From the NCBI RefSeq assembly GCF_004570385.1, contig NZ_SPQL01000011.1:62001-126000 (forward strand): a stretch of DNA of 64,000 nucleotides, given 5' to 3'. The translations under genes were made by a program, and so were the position numbers. This stretch comes from Blastococcus sp. CT_GayMR19 (GTDB taxonomy: Bacteria; Actinomycetota; Actinomycetes; Mycobacteriales; Geodermatophilaceae). Shown piece after piece: positions 15,940-24,339 of the stretch; positions within the stretch are counted from its first letter, which is position 1, and the number at the start of each line of letters is the position of its first letter. The notes beneath the pieces were generated by a model that worked only from the letters and a program-made list of their open reading frames with translations, had not been told where the DNA came from and ran no database searches.

Positions 15940-16727
15940 CCACCGCGGACCGGGCGGCGGCCGCCGCGGCCGCGGCCAAGGCCGCGACGGAGACCACGGT
16001 CGCCGCCCCGGTCACGGCCAAGCCGGCGGCCAGGCCGTGGCTCCGGCCGGTCCTCTACGGGGCGGGCACGGTCAGCATGCTGATGATCTCCATGGTCAGC
16101 AGCCTGTCGCTGTGGATCGCCCTCCCCTGGGCCTTCATCGGGTGGTCGCCGACCCTCGTGACCTCCGGGTCGATGGAACCGCTCGTGACCCCCGGCGACG
16201 TGGTGATGATCCGGCCGGTCTCCGACGAGGAGCTCGTCCCCAACACCGTGGTCCTCTTCGAGCGGGCCGACGACGTCCGCGTCCTGCACCGCATCGTCGA
16301 GCAGCTGCCCGACGGCACGTTCCGCACGCAGGGTGACGCCAACAGCGTTCCGGACAGCGAGTTCCTGCACGCCGAGAACATCCAGGGCGCCGCCGTGCTG
16401 GCCGTTCCCTGGGTGGGCCGCCCGTCGCTGTGGTTCTCGGAGGGGCGGGTCGCGCACCTGGGCGTCACCGCCGTCGCGCTCCTCGTCGTCCTGATCCTGG
16501 CTCCCCGCTCGTTCGACCCCGCCTTCGATCCGTGGGCCTCCGGCCGCCGGGTGAACCCGGCCGAGGTGCTGCTGGGCCGTTCGGGTGGCAGCCGTGCCGA
16601 CCGGCGTGGCGGTGCGGGACGACGGCTGCTGCCGGAGACACTGCACGGGCTGGTCCTCGAGCGGCTGGCTGCGCAGAGCATCGCCGCCCAGCGCCGGACC
16701 GTCCACCTCCTCGAAGGCCTGTCATGA
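15918..16727 (+). CDS. sipW: SipW-type signal peptidase I
   Basis: 269-aa membrane serine peptidase of the archaeal/ER (S26B) class. It has an Ala-rich head, one N-terminal hydrophobic segment, then LVTSGSMEPLVTPGDVVMI with the catalytic Ser and RVLHRIVEQLPDGTFRTQGDAN, where His replaces the Lys of ordinary bacterial LepB. A second hydrophobic segment VTAVALLVVLILAP follows, then an unusually long basic C-terminal tail. SipW enzymes cleave TasA-like matrix proteins. The start GTG 15918 lies 22 bases inside the preceding gene; no clear Shine-Dalgarno is present, so translation is probably coupled. Confidence 0.88.
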   Translation: MGNAHQLTTADRAAAAAAAAKAATETTVAAPVTAKPAARPWLRPVLYGAGTVSMLMISMVSSLSLWIALPWAFIGWSPTLVTSGSMEPLVTPGDVVMIRPVSDEELVPNTVVLFERADDVRVLHRIVEQLPDGTFRTQGDANSVPDSEFLHAENIQGAAVLAVPWVGRPSLWFSEGRVAHLGVTAVALLVVLILAPRSFDPAFDPWASGRRVNPAEVLLGRSGGSRADRRGGAGRRLLPETLHGLVLERLAAQSIAAQRRTVHLLEGLS

Positions 16728-18247
16728 AGCGCCGCGGCGTCACCACGCAGGACCGGCGGGCCGAGCGCGAGGACCGGCGCAACCGTGGCCGGTCCGTCGC
16801 CGAGCGCGCCCTGCGCCAGATCCGGCTCGTCGCCGTCGCCCTGCTCCTGCTGGGTGGAGCGGGCTACCGGCCCACGGACGGCAGCGAGCTCGAGCGCGAG
16901 ATCGTGCTGCCGCTCGCGGTCGCCGCCGCGACCGTCCTCGTGCTGCTCGCCGTCCTCACCGGCCGGGCCGCGCGCGCAGGCCAGGGACGACGGTCGGCGT
17001 TCGCCGCGGCGAGCACGATCGGCGACGCGGTCATCGTGCTCGGCGTCATCGCCTTCGCCGGCCTGCCGCCGCGGTCGTTCGCGCTGGTCCTGCTCATGCT
17101 GCCGTTCCTCGAGGCCGCTCTCTGGTTCGGTCTCAGCGGGCTGGCCGGCCTCTGGACGATGAGCTCGGTCGCCCTCGGCGCCCTCGCCGTCGTCTTCCCC
17201 GACCAGGCCCCGGACGACGCGCTGACCGTGCTCGTCGTCGCCATGCCGACGCTGCTCCTGGCCACGATCCCCGTCGCCATGCTCGCCGAGCACCTGGTCG
17301 CCCAGGTCGGGCAGCTGGGGACGGCGCGGGAAGCGGCCGACGACCGTGCCCGCCTGCTCGGTGATCTCTCGGCGATCACCGCGGACATCTTCCCGCTCGA
17401 CGTCACCGCCGTCGTGGCCCAGCTGGCGGCCGGTGCCGCCCAGCTCGGCGCCACGGAGGTCGCCGTCCGCGACGCGGCGGGCACGGTCCACACGGTGTCC
17501 GATGCCGACGAGGCGGCCACCGGCGACGAGACGCTGCTCGATGAGGGCCAGGAGACCGTCCTGCTCACCCGTGACCTGGACGTGCCCGGTGGCGACGCCT
17601 ACGCGTTCACCGCCCGGGTCACCGGTCCCGAGGACGAGGTGGCCCGCCGCGTCGAGGCCCTCGACCTGCTCGTCGCCCAGGCGCGGGTCGGTCTCGCCAA
17701 CGCCGTCCTGGTGCAGCAGCTCGAGCTGCTGAAGCAGACGTACCAGGACCAGGCGACCCGCGATCAGCTCACCGGGCTGCTCAACCGGCGAGGGCTGGTC
17801 CTCACCGCCGAGCAGATCCCGGGTCACCTGGGCGTGCTCTTCTGCGACCTGGACGGGTTCAAGGGCGTCAACGACACCCTCGGCCACGCGGCCGGTGACG
17901 AGCTGCTCGAGAAGGTGGCCCGCCGGCTTGAGAGCGCCATGCGTGCGGACAGCGTCCTCGGACGCATGGGCGGCGACGAGTTCGTCGTCGTCGCGCCGGG
18001 CGCTTCCGACGAGGACCTCGCCGGGCTCGGCCGGCGGATCGAGATCGAGGTCGGCAAGCCGTTCCTCCTCGAGGCCGGCATGGCCCGCATCGGCGTGAGC
18101 ATCGGTGCCGCGCACGCCAAGCCAGGCGAGCGCGACCTCGACAGCCTCCTGGGTCAGGCCGACCAGCTCATGTACGAGGTCAAGCGCAGCCGGAAGGCCG
18201 GGCGGGCCACCGAGGACGCGCGCACCGGGGCGGGCGGGCCGGCATGA
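16724..18247 (+). CDS. Membrane GGDEF diguanylate cyclase
   Basis: 507-aa protein: several hydrophobic segments (about 30-200; AVALLLLGGAGY, IVLPLAVAAATVLVLLAVL, FALVLLMLPFL, VLVVAMPTLLLATIPVAML), a GAF-like middle region, and a C-terminal GGDEF domain with DQLTGLLNRRGL, FCDLDGFKGVNDTLGHAAGD and an intact GRMGGDEFVV. It is predicted to make c-di-GMP; no canonical RxxD inhibitory site sits at the usual spacing. ATGA overlaps join it to both neighbours, placing a cyclase inside the surface-protein cassette. Confidence 0.92.
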   Translation: MKRRGVTTQDRRAEREDRRNRGRSVAERALRQIRLVAVALLLLGGAGYRPTDGSELEREIVLPLAVAAATVLVLLAVLTGRAARAGQGRRSAFAAASTIGDAVIVLGVIAFAGLPPRSFALVLLMLPFLEAALWFGLSGLAGLWTMSSVALGALAVVFPDQAPDDALTVLVVAMPTLLLATIPVAMLAEHLVAQVGQLGTAREAADDRARLLGDLSAITADIFPLDVTAVVAQLAAGAAQLGATEVAVRDAAGTVHTVSDADEAATGDETLLDEGQETVLLTRDLDVPGGDAYAFTARVTGPEDEVARRVEALDLLVAQARVGLANAVLVQQLELLKQTYQDQATRDQLTGLLNRRGLVLTAEQIPGHLGVLFCDLDGFKGVNDTLGHAAGDELLEKVARRLESAMRADSVLGRMGGDEFVVVAPGASDEDLAGLGRRIEIEVGKPFLLEAGMARIGVSIGAAHAKPGERDLDSLLGQADQLMYEVKRSRKAGRATEDARTGAGGPA

Positions 18248-19035
18248 CGCTCCGCCTCTTCCGCCGGACGGGCGCGCAGCCCGTGCGCCGGGCGAAGGGC
18301 AAGCGCCTCCGCTTCTCGCTCAACGGCCTGGCCATCCAGCTCTCGGCCTTCGCGCTGTCCTTCACGCTCGTCGCCCTGCTGGTCGTGTCCGGCTCGCAGG
18401 CGGCATTCGTCGAGGAGAGCGAGGTCCTCGCCGACTACGTCCCCATCGGGACCGCGGCACCCTCGGCCACCGAGGGACGACGACCGTCCCGGCCCGCCCC
18501 CACCCCGGCACCCGAGGTGCCGCCGGTGGAGGAACCGCCTGTCCTGCTCGTCGCGGAGCCCGAGGAGGAGCCGGTCGAGGAGCCGCCCGTGCCCGACATC
18601 GAGGTGGAGCTCAGCGACAGCGACGAGGGGACGGCGATGTTCCCCGGGGAGACCATGCTGCCGGGCGTCCCGCTCGACCGGTGCATCGAGGTGAGCTACG
18701 ACGGCGCCGACAATCCGGGACCCGTGCTGCTGTACGCGGCGGCGGCGAGCGGAGCCCTGGCCCCGTACCTCGACCTCACGGTCCACATGGGCAGCGCCGC
18801 GAGCGGTGCGTTCGGCGGCTGCGGCAGCTTCGCGGCCTCCGAGAGCGTCTACAGCGGAACCCTGGCCGACTTCGCCTCGGCGCACTCGAACTACGCCAGC
18901 GGGCGCTTCACCTGGAACCCGTCCGACGAGCAGGAGCGACGGAGCTTCCGCTTCCGCCTGACCGTGCAGGACGTGCCGGCCGCCGCCGGCAAGTCGGCGT
19001 CCTTCGGCTTCACCTGGCGGACGGAGGCGCCGTGA
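18244..19035 (+). CDS. TasA/camelysin-like secreted protein 2 with Pro/Glu linker
   Basis: 263-aa paralogue of protein 1. The membrane segment LNGLAIQLSAFALSFTLVAL and the junction SGSQAAFVEE are nearly the same. A ~55-residue Pro/Glu-rich linker (PAPEVPPVEEPPV, EPEEEPVEEPP) is inserted before the beta domain. The domain repeats the same order of motifs: DSDEGTAMFPG, LDRCIEVSYDG, LAPYLDLTVHMGS and FRFRLTVQDVPAAAGKSASF, with the Cys pair kept. The linker suggests a wall-spanning stalk. ATGA overlap with the cyclase gene. Confidence 0.78.
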   Translation: MTLRLFRRTGAQPVRRAKGKRLRFSLNGLAIQLSAFALSFTLVALLVVSGSQAAFVEESEVLADYVPIGTAAPSATEGRRPSRPAPTPAPEVPPVEEPPVLLVAEPEEEPVEEPPVPDIEVELSDSDEGTAMFPGETMLPGVPLDRCIEVSYDGADNPGPVLLYAAAASGALAPYLDLTVHMGSAASGAFGGCGSFAASESVYSGTLADFASAHSNYASGRFTWNPSDEQERRSFRFRLTVQDVPAAAGKSASFGFTWRTEAP

Positions 19036-19733
19036 GCGCCGACGGAACCGGGCGTCGGGGACGACGACGGATGGTGCGCTCGGGACGGCGGCTGGCCGTG
19101 CTGGGCGCGGCCGCCGCCTTCACCGTGCTGCTCGCCCAGCACACCACGACGGCGGCGTTCACGGCGCAGACCGATGACACGGGCAACACCGCGAGCACGG
19201 CGGCGACCTTCTGCGCGTCGCCGGGCAGTTCCACGCTCAGCGCGAGCGCCGACACGACCACGTACCAGACGAACCCCACGACGACGTACGGCACGAGCGG
19301 CGACACCGGAGTCGGTTCCGCGAGTGGGGCGAACGGCCGTGTGTACGTGAAGTTCACCCTGCCTGCGCTCGCGGCTCGTTGCGTGGTGACAGCGGCGACG
19401 CTCCGCCTCCACGCGCACGACCCCGACGCGGGTCGGATCATCGACGTCTATCGCGTCGATCCGGCGGCACCGGCGTGGTCGGAGGCAGCCACGCACTGGA
19501 ACAACATGCCCGCCTCGACGGTCCCCGGAGTGGGGAGCACGTCCGTGGCGGCGGCGGGATGGCAGGAGTGGACGGTCACGTCGATGGTGGCCTCGTTCTA
19601 CGCCGGCACGAACTCCGGCTTCGTCCTGCGCGACCGCACGGAGGGCAGCGGCACCCCCTACTGGCAGCTCTACGGCGCCCGGGAGAACGCGACGACCGCG
19701 AACCGGCCGCAGCTCGTCGTCAGCTGGGGCTGA
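19032..19733 (+). CDS. DNRLRE-type secreted surface protein
   Basis: 233-aa exported protein. A basic head (RRGRRRMVRSGRRL) and hydrophobic stretch AVLGAAAAFTVLLA end in TTTAAFTAQTDD, the same AAF-type junction as the two TasA-like proteins. The remainder resembles the DNRLRE beta-sandwich domain: TYQTNPTTTYGTSGDT, VYVKFTLPALAARCVV, ATLRLHAHD, HWNNMP, GFVLRDRTEGSG and NRPQLVVSW. DNRLRE domains occur on extracellular, often carbohydrate-binding or adhesive, proteins. GTGA overlap upstream; its 3' end overlaps the convergent PRC-barrel gene by 14 bases. Confidence 0.8.
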   Translation: MSADGTGRRGRRRMVRSGRRLAVLGAAAAFTVLLAQHTTTAAFTAQTDDTGNTASTAATFCASPGSSTLSASADTTTYQTNPTTTYGTSGDTGVGSASGANGRVYVKFTLPALAARCVVTAATLRLHAHDPDAGRIIDVYRVDPAAPAWSEAATHWNNMPASTVPGVGSTSVAAAGWQEWTVTSMVASFYAGTNSGFVLRDRTEGSGTPYWQLYGARENATTANRPQLVVSWG

Positions 19734-20778
19734 GTCGGGGCGACGAGCTCTCGTCCAGCACGATCTGCTCGCGCTGCACCTGCTCGGTGACCCGCTCCTG
19801 CCCCTCGACGGTCTCCGTGCGCAGGCGCACGCGCTCGACCGGGACGACCTCAACGCTGACCACCGGCCGCTCGGTGTGCAGGACGATCTCGTCCGGCAGG
19901 CCGTCGGCGACCTGGTAGCCCCCGGTGTCGTACCCGCCGGGCGTGAAGTCGCCGGCCCGCGCGCGTTCCCCGGCGGGCAGGTGGTCGGCCGGGAGCAGGG
20001 ACTCTCCGGACCCGGGATCGGGGGCGTCGAGCGGCACCTCCTCCACCCGGATCTCCTCGCGGCGGATGGGCACCGTGATCTGGACCTCCTCGGTCACCAC
20101 GTACTTCACCAGCCGGGCCCGCGTGGTGGCCACGCGCTCGGTACCGACGACCAGCCGCTCCTCGCTGCGGGTCATGGCGCCGGCGGTCGCCTCCGTGCCG
20201 TGCTCCGCGCCCTCCGGCGGCGGCGGGACGACCGGGATCTCCTGCGTGGGCGCCGCCATCACCCTCGTGCTCTCCAGGTCGTCCGCCGGGCGGTCGTCCG
20301 GGCGCCCGCCGTCCACGGGTCCGCTGTGCAGGTCGGCGTCCTCGTGCCGGTGCTCGGTCGGCGGTGGTACGGGCGGCAGCCAGCCCGGGGCACCGGCGGC
20401 GGGCTCCCGGTCGGGAGGTCCGGGGTCCCGGAGGCCGGCGTCCTGGATACCGGCGTCCTGGGCGCCGGCCTCCTGGATGCCGTAGTGCCGACGGAGCTCG
20501 GCCTCCTCCGCCGGGTCCAGGTGCTCACCGGCCAGTGCCGGCGCGCTCTTCACCGCGTCGGTGGTCACGGGCAGGTGCAGGGATCCGTCGTCGAACGTCG
20601 CGTCCACCGCCGGGACGATGGAGTGCCGGGTGCCGAACAGGCCGGTGATCACCGACACCCAGGTCGGGGCGCCGGTCCGGTCGTCGACGAAGAAGTGCTC
20701 GACCGTGCCGAGCTTGTCCCCGTTGGCGCCGTAGGCGGTGCTCCCGACCGCGGCGGAGACCTCTCGCTCGCTCAACAT
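19720..20778 (-). CDS. PRC-barrel and DUF2382 (YsnF-like) stress protein
   Basis: 352-aa protein. An N-terminal PRC-barrel (about 8-75; AYGANGDKLGTVEHFFVDD, PTWVSVITGLFG) is followed by a long acidic/Pro-rich linker with a short internal repeat (GIQEAGAQDAGIQDAGLRD). The C-terminal DUF2382 region has RSEERLVVGTERV, RARLVKYVVTEEVQITVPIRREE and ERPVVSVEVVPVERV. Such proteins are linked with general stress responses in actinobacteria; the molecular role is unknown. The start ATG 20778 has GAGGGGAG upstream. Confidence 0.88.
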   Translation of the reverse strand: MLSEREVSAAVGSTAYGANGDKLGTVEHFFVDDRTGAPTWVSVITGLFGTRHSIVPAVDATFDDGSLHLPVTTDAVKSAPALAGEHLDPAEEAELRRHYGIQEAGAQDAGIQDAGLRDPGPPDREPAAGAPGWLPPVPPPTEHRHEDADLHSGPVDGGRPDDRPADDLESTRVMAAPTQEIPVVPPPPEGAEHGTEATAGAMTRSEERLVVGTERVATTRARLVKYVVTEEVQITVPIRREEIRVEEVPLDAPDPGSGESLLPADHLPAGERARAGDFTPGGYDTGGYQVADGLPDEIVLHTERPVVSVEVVPVERVRLRTETVEGQERVTEQVQREQIVLDESSSPRLSPS

Positions 20779-20806
20779 CGGTATCTCCCCTCAGCGCGGC
20801 GCCTCG

Positions 20807-20839
20807 GATGGGCACCGCTGTCCGAGGGCCGTGCCCATC
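20807..20839. terminator. Inverted repeat between the EEP-family and PRC-barrel genes
   Basis: Perfect 9-base arms GATGGGCAC/GTGCCCATC are separated by 15 bases. It sits 31 bases after the end of the minus-strand EEP gene and 28 bases before the start of the PRC-barrel gene. It may end the first transcript or serve as an operator for the second; the sequence cannot decide. Confidence 0.5.
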
Positions 20840-20870
20840 GGCGCCCCTCGGTGAACATCCCGCGGAACGG

Positions 20871-21842
20871 TCAGCCGCCGGGGAGGACGAGCTCGGCGAC
20901 GACGGCCCGGTGGTCGCTGCCGGACACCGGCACGACGTCGACCGACGCGATCGTGATCCGCGGATCCACCAGCACGTGGTCCAGGACGAGCCGGGGAAAC
21001 CGCAGCCGGAGCGGCCGCCAGGTCCATGCCAGGCCTTTTCCCGCGGCCCGTGCGGCGTCGTCGTAACCCAGGCCGAGCACCGCCCGCAGCGCGGCATGGT
21101 CGAACGTCGCGTTGAAGTCACCGGCCAGCACGCGGAGCAGGTCGGGCGCGGGGGCCGGCAGGGAAGCGAGGTCCCGCGCCCAGCGCCGGACCGATGCGGG
21201 GGACGTCGCCGGGGGGAACGTGTGCACGGAGGTCACCTCGACGGCCGGTGCCGTGCTCCCCGCGAGCCGGACGGTCGGCTGCTCGAACTCGCCGGGGACC
21301 TCGCCCCGCCCGGTGACGGGCACACGGGTCCAGACCGCGCCTGACGCCGAGAGCACCTGGCCGGGACGGGCGGCGAGCACGTGTCCGTGCGGCAGGAGCG
21401 TGTGGATGCCCGCCGCCCGCAGAGCCGCCTCGGCGCGAGGTGTCAGCTCCTGCACGGCGAGGACGTCGACGTCGTGGCGCCGGACCAGTTCGAGCACGGG
21501 GCCGGGTGCCACCAGCCCGCGGCGCAGGCTCACCGTCGCCACGCGCAGCCGCGCACCGGACGGCGGGGGGCATGCCGGCGGCCGGCGGCGGGCGGGGACC
21601 AGAACGGCGCCGGCGAGGACCGCGCCGGATCCCGCGGCCACGAGCGCGGCGGCTCGGGAGCGGGCGTGGACGGCGAGGGCGAACGGCAGGACCGCGGACG
21701 CCGCCGCGTACGGCGTGAAGGACAGCGCCGGGATCAGCGGGAAGCCACGCTCGGAACCCGTCGCCCGCAGAACTGCCCATGTCGCCCAGGGCGCCGCCGC
21801 GGGAAGAGCCCACCGGCGGCGGGCGGAACGGCGGGAGGGCAT
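20871..21842 (-). CDS. Endonuclease/exonuclease/phosphatase (EEP) family membrane protein
   Basis: 323-aa protein with two or three N-terminal hydrophobic segments (about 10-85) and a C-terminal EEP domain. Active-site motifs are DVDVLAVQELTPRAEAAL (metal-binding Glu), VLAGDFNATFDHAALR (Asp/Asn) and VPVSGSDHRAVVAEL (terminal SDH). The architecture is common in actinobacteria, where a membrane-tethered, outward-facing phosphodiesterase/nuclease is likely; the substrate is unknown. ATG 21842. Confidence 0.88.
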   Translation of the reverse strand: MPSRRSARRRWALPAAAPWATWAVLRATGSERGFPLIPALSFTPYAAASAVLPFALAVHARSRAAALVAAGSGAVLAGAVLVPARRRPPACPPPSGARLRVATVSLRRGLVAPGPVLELVRRHDVDVLAVQELTPRAEAALRAAGIHTLLPHGHVLAARPGQVLSASGAVWTRVPVTGRGEVPGEFEQPTVRLAGSTAPAVEVTSVHTFPPATSPASVRRWARDLASLPAPAPDLLRVLAGDFNATFDHAALRAVLGLGYDDAARAAGKGLAWTWRPLRLRFPRLVLDHVLVDPRITIASVDVVPVSGSDHRAVVAELVLPGG

Positions 21843-22027
21843 CGCCGCTCACCGTAGCCGCGGCCGGGGAGCCGGAGCGGTGCCGCGTCGGCGGCGACGC
21901 GCTGACGCCGTCGGGAACGCCGGACGGCCCTCCGTCGTGGAACCACCCGGGAACCACGGTCGTCGCACGGCCGGCGTTCCGGCCCGACACCGGTGCCCCG
22001 TACCGCGCCCCGACCGGGAGGTCTGCA

Positions 22028-23518
22028 CTGAACATCGTCGGTCTGCTGGGCTTCGGCACCGTCGTCCTGCTGGCGATGCTCCTGCTGCACTCGTACCTGT
22101 GGTGGCGGCTGGTGCGCAGCACCACCGAGCCGGGGCGGACGCGGCGGCGGCTGACCTGGCTGGTCGTCGTGCTCATGCTGCTGCCGGTGCTCGCCATCCT
22201 GCTGCGCCGCACGCTGCCCATGGACGCGGCCGCCCCCCTGGACTGGGTCGCCTACAGCTGGCTGGGCCTCGCCTTCTACACGTTCCTCGCCCTCCTCGCC
22301 CTCGAACCCGTCCGGCTCCTGGCGAGGCTCTGGACAAGAAGAGGACCGGCGGAGGTCAGCCCGAGCGGAGCCCGCAGGGATGACACAACGGCTCAGCCGG
22401 ACCGCGGAACGGCACCCGGAGGCGGTGCCGTCCGGGAGGACAGCGATGTCAGGCTCGAGACGAGTGGGGCGGCTCAACGCCGAGGGGGGACGAACGCGGA
22501 ACGTGGAAGCGAGACGCAACCCATGGAGCTCGAGCCGAGTGGGGCCCGAAGGGTCCCGCGCAGGCTCGACACAGCGGCTCATCGCGAAGAGGGAACGGCA
22601 CCTGGCGGCGGTGCTGTCCGGGAGGACAGCGATGTCGTAGCCGCTGCGATCCGGGAGGATCGCGATGTCACCTCCCCGTCCCGGCGGGTGTTCCTCGCGC
22701 GCGGCCTGGCCGCGACGGCAGGCGTGGTCGCCCTCGGGACGGCCGGTAGCGGCGCAGATTTCGCCAACTCCTCGCCGGTCGTGCGTCGGGTGCCGGTGAC
22801 GCTGGCGGGCCTGGACCCGGCGCTGGACGGCCTGCGGATCGTCACCTTCTCCGACGCGCACCTGTCGGCCACATACGGCGGCCGGCGGTTCGAGCGGCTG
22901 GTCGAGCTCGTCAACGAGCAGCGGCCCGACGTCGTCGCGATCGTCGGTGACCTGATGGACGGCGAGCTCCCGGAGCTGCGGGACGAGGTCACCCCGCTCG
23001 CCGACCTGGTCAGTGAGCAGGGCGTGTTCTTCGTGACCGGGAACCACGAGTACTTCGTGGACACGGAAGCGTGGCTGCGCCATCTGCCGACCCTGGGCAT
23101 CGACGTGCTGCGCAACGAGCGGGTGCCGATCCGGCGGGGGAGCGCATGGGTCGACCTGGCCGGCATCGACGACCGCACGGCCGCGCGATCGGGCCTGCCC
23201 GGTCACGGCGCGGATCTGGACGCGGCCCTCGACGGGCGCGACGACGCCGTCCCAGTCGTGCTGTTGGCCCACCAGCCGTACATGGTGGGCCAGGCCCGGG
23301 CGGCGGGGGTCGATCTGCAGATCTCCGGCCACACCCACGCCGGACAGCTCTGGCCCTTCGACTACGCCATCCGCCTGGACCAGCCCGCGGTCGAGGGACT
23401 GTCCCGGCACGGGGACACGCAGCTCTACGTGACCGCCGGGGCCGGGTACTGGGGGCCGCCGATGCGGATCGGGGCCCGGCCGGAGGTCACCGTGGTGGAG
23501 CTGCGATCCCCGCGGTGA
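22028..23518 (+). CDS. Membrane-anchored metallophosphoesterase with repeat-expanded linker
   Basis: About 496 aa. The N-terminal ~105 residues hold three or four hydrophobic helices (GLLGFGTVVLLAMLLLHSYL, LVVVLMLLPVLAILL, WLGLAFYTFLALLAL). A ~110-residue hydrophilic linker follows, then an internal Tat-like segment SRRVFLARGLAATAGVVALG and a calcineurin-like phosphoesterase domain with FSDAHLS, GDLMDG, GNHEY and GHTHAGQ, all metal ligands present. No ATG or GTG suits the membrane domain; CTG 22028 follows GGGAGG by six bases and is the best start, though ATG 21779 is in frame. The linker contains DNA repeats listed separately. Confidence 0.83.
   Translation: MNIVGLLGFGTVVLLAMLLLHSYLWWRLVRSTTEPGRTRRRLTWLVVVLMLLPVLAILLRRTLPMDAAAPLDWVAYSWLGLAFYTFLALLALEPVRLLARLWTRRGPAEVSPSGARRDDTTAQPDRGTAPGGGAVREDSDVRLETSGAAQRRGGTNAERGSETQPMELEPSGARRVPRRLDTAAHREEGTAPGGGAVREDSDVVAAAIREDRDVTSPSRRVFLARGLAATAGVVALGTAGSGADFANSSPVVRRVPVTLAGLDPALDGLRIVTFSDAHLSATYGGRRFERLVELVNEQRPDVVAIVGDLMDGELPELRDEVTPLADLVSEQGVFFVTGNHEYFVDTEAWLRHLPTLGIDVLRNERVPIRRGSAWVDLAGIDDRTAARSGLPGHGADLDAALDGRDDAVPVVLLAHQPYMVGQARAAGVDLQISGHTHAGQLWPFDYAIRLDQPAVEGLSRHGDTQLYVTAGAGYWGPPMRIGARPEVTVVELRSPR
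22363..22669 (+). repeat. Degenerate intragenic repeats in the phosphoesterase linker
   Basis: Two ~90-100 base units (about 22363-22449 and 22536-22635) each run from GAG(C/T)GG(A/G)GCCCG through ACGGCTCA to CCGGGAGGACAGCGATGTC. A third, truncated copy of the last part lies at 22646-22669. At the protein level this gives two GTAPGGGAVREDSDV strings and one AAIREDRDV. The stretch looks inserted between two domains and keeps the frame open. Confidence 0.7.
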
Positions 23519-23542
23519 CGGGTAGGGGTGCGAGCGGGCGGC

Positions 23543-24118
23543 TCAGAGCTCCTGCAGTGTCTCGAACGCCTCGTCCACGTGCTCCTCGATCTTGCGCTCG
23601 CCGTGGCCGTCCGCCCAGTTCAGGAGCGCCGAGGTGAACGCCGCCATGTAGGCGTTGACCAGGATCACGTCGGACTGACGCACCGGACCATCGGTCGCCC
23701 CGGCAAGGGCACCGGCGATCATCTCGGCGGTGGTGCGCTCGAACTCGGCGGCCCGCGTGCGCAGGGCGGGGGTGGACGCGATGATGCGCCAGCGCGCGAG
23801 CATGTCGTCGCGGTCCTCGGGACCCCACAGCGCGAGCCACACCGACGCGAGTCCCACCAGCCGGTCGCGGAGCGGCAGCTCCCTGGGCTGCGTGGACAGC
23901 AGCGCCACCATCTGCTCCGTGGTGGGGAGCTGCATGACGATGTGTTCCTTGCTGGGGTAGTGCGCGTAGAACGTCGGGACCGAGACGCCGCCACCGGCCG
24001 CGATCTGCCCGACGTTCACCCGCTCGAACCCGCGCTCGGCGAAGAGCTCCATCGCTGCCCGGTAGATGCGCTGGTGCGTGGCGTCCCACCTGCGGGAACG
24101 CCAGTCCGAGTCGGTCAC
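23543..24118 (-). CDS. TetR-family transcriptional regulator
   Basis: 191-aa regulator. The N-terminal helix-turn-helix covers about 10-60 (IYRAAMELFAERGFERVNVGQIAAGGGVSVPTFYAHYPSKEHIV), followed by a helical ligand-binding domain. The effector and targets are not deducible. GTG 24118 follows GGAGGA. It is convergent with the metallophosphoesterase gene; upstream lies a 221-base non-coding spacer before pfkA. Confidence 0.92.
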   Translation of the reverse strand: MTDSDWRSRRWDATHQRIYRAAMELFAERGFERVNVGQIAAGGGVSVPTFYAHYPSKEHIVMQLPTTEQMVALLSTQPRELPLRDRLVGLASVWLALWGPEDRDDMLARWRIIASTPALRTRAAEFERTTAEMIAGALAGATDGPVRQSDVILVNAYMAAFTSALLNWADGHGERKIEEHVDEAFETLQEL

Positions 24119-24339
24119 GGGATGATCCTCCGCCCGGGAACGCCGGATGGGCCAATCGCCGCACCGAGCGTTCCCGTCCGGGGTCGGCCCGGATCGCACC
24201 CGTGACGATGCGTTCCCGGTCTCCTGCCGCCGCGACGGCGCACCGCGATGCTGCGAGCTGCTGCTACCCGCCGGCGGACCGTTCACGCGATCCCCCGGTT
24301 CCGGACTCCGCGGTTCCGCGACCGCGCGCCCCCGCCGGC

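Noticed and set aside
24119-24339. Possible small gene between TetR and pfkA
   Set aside because: Frames here are short, with poor codon periodicity and no plausible start with ribosome-binding site.
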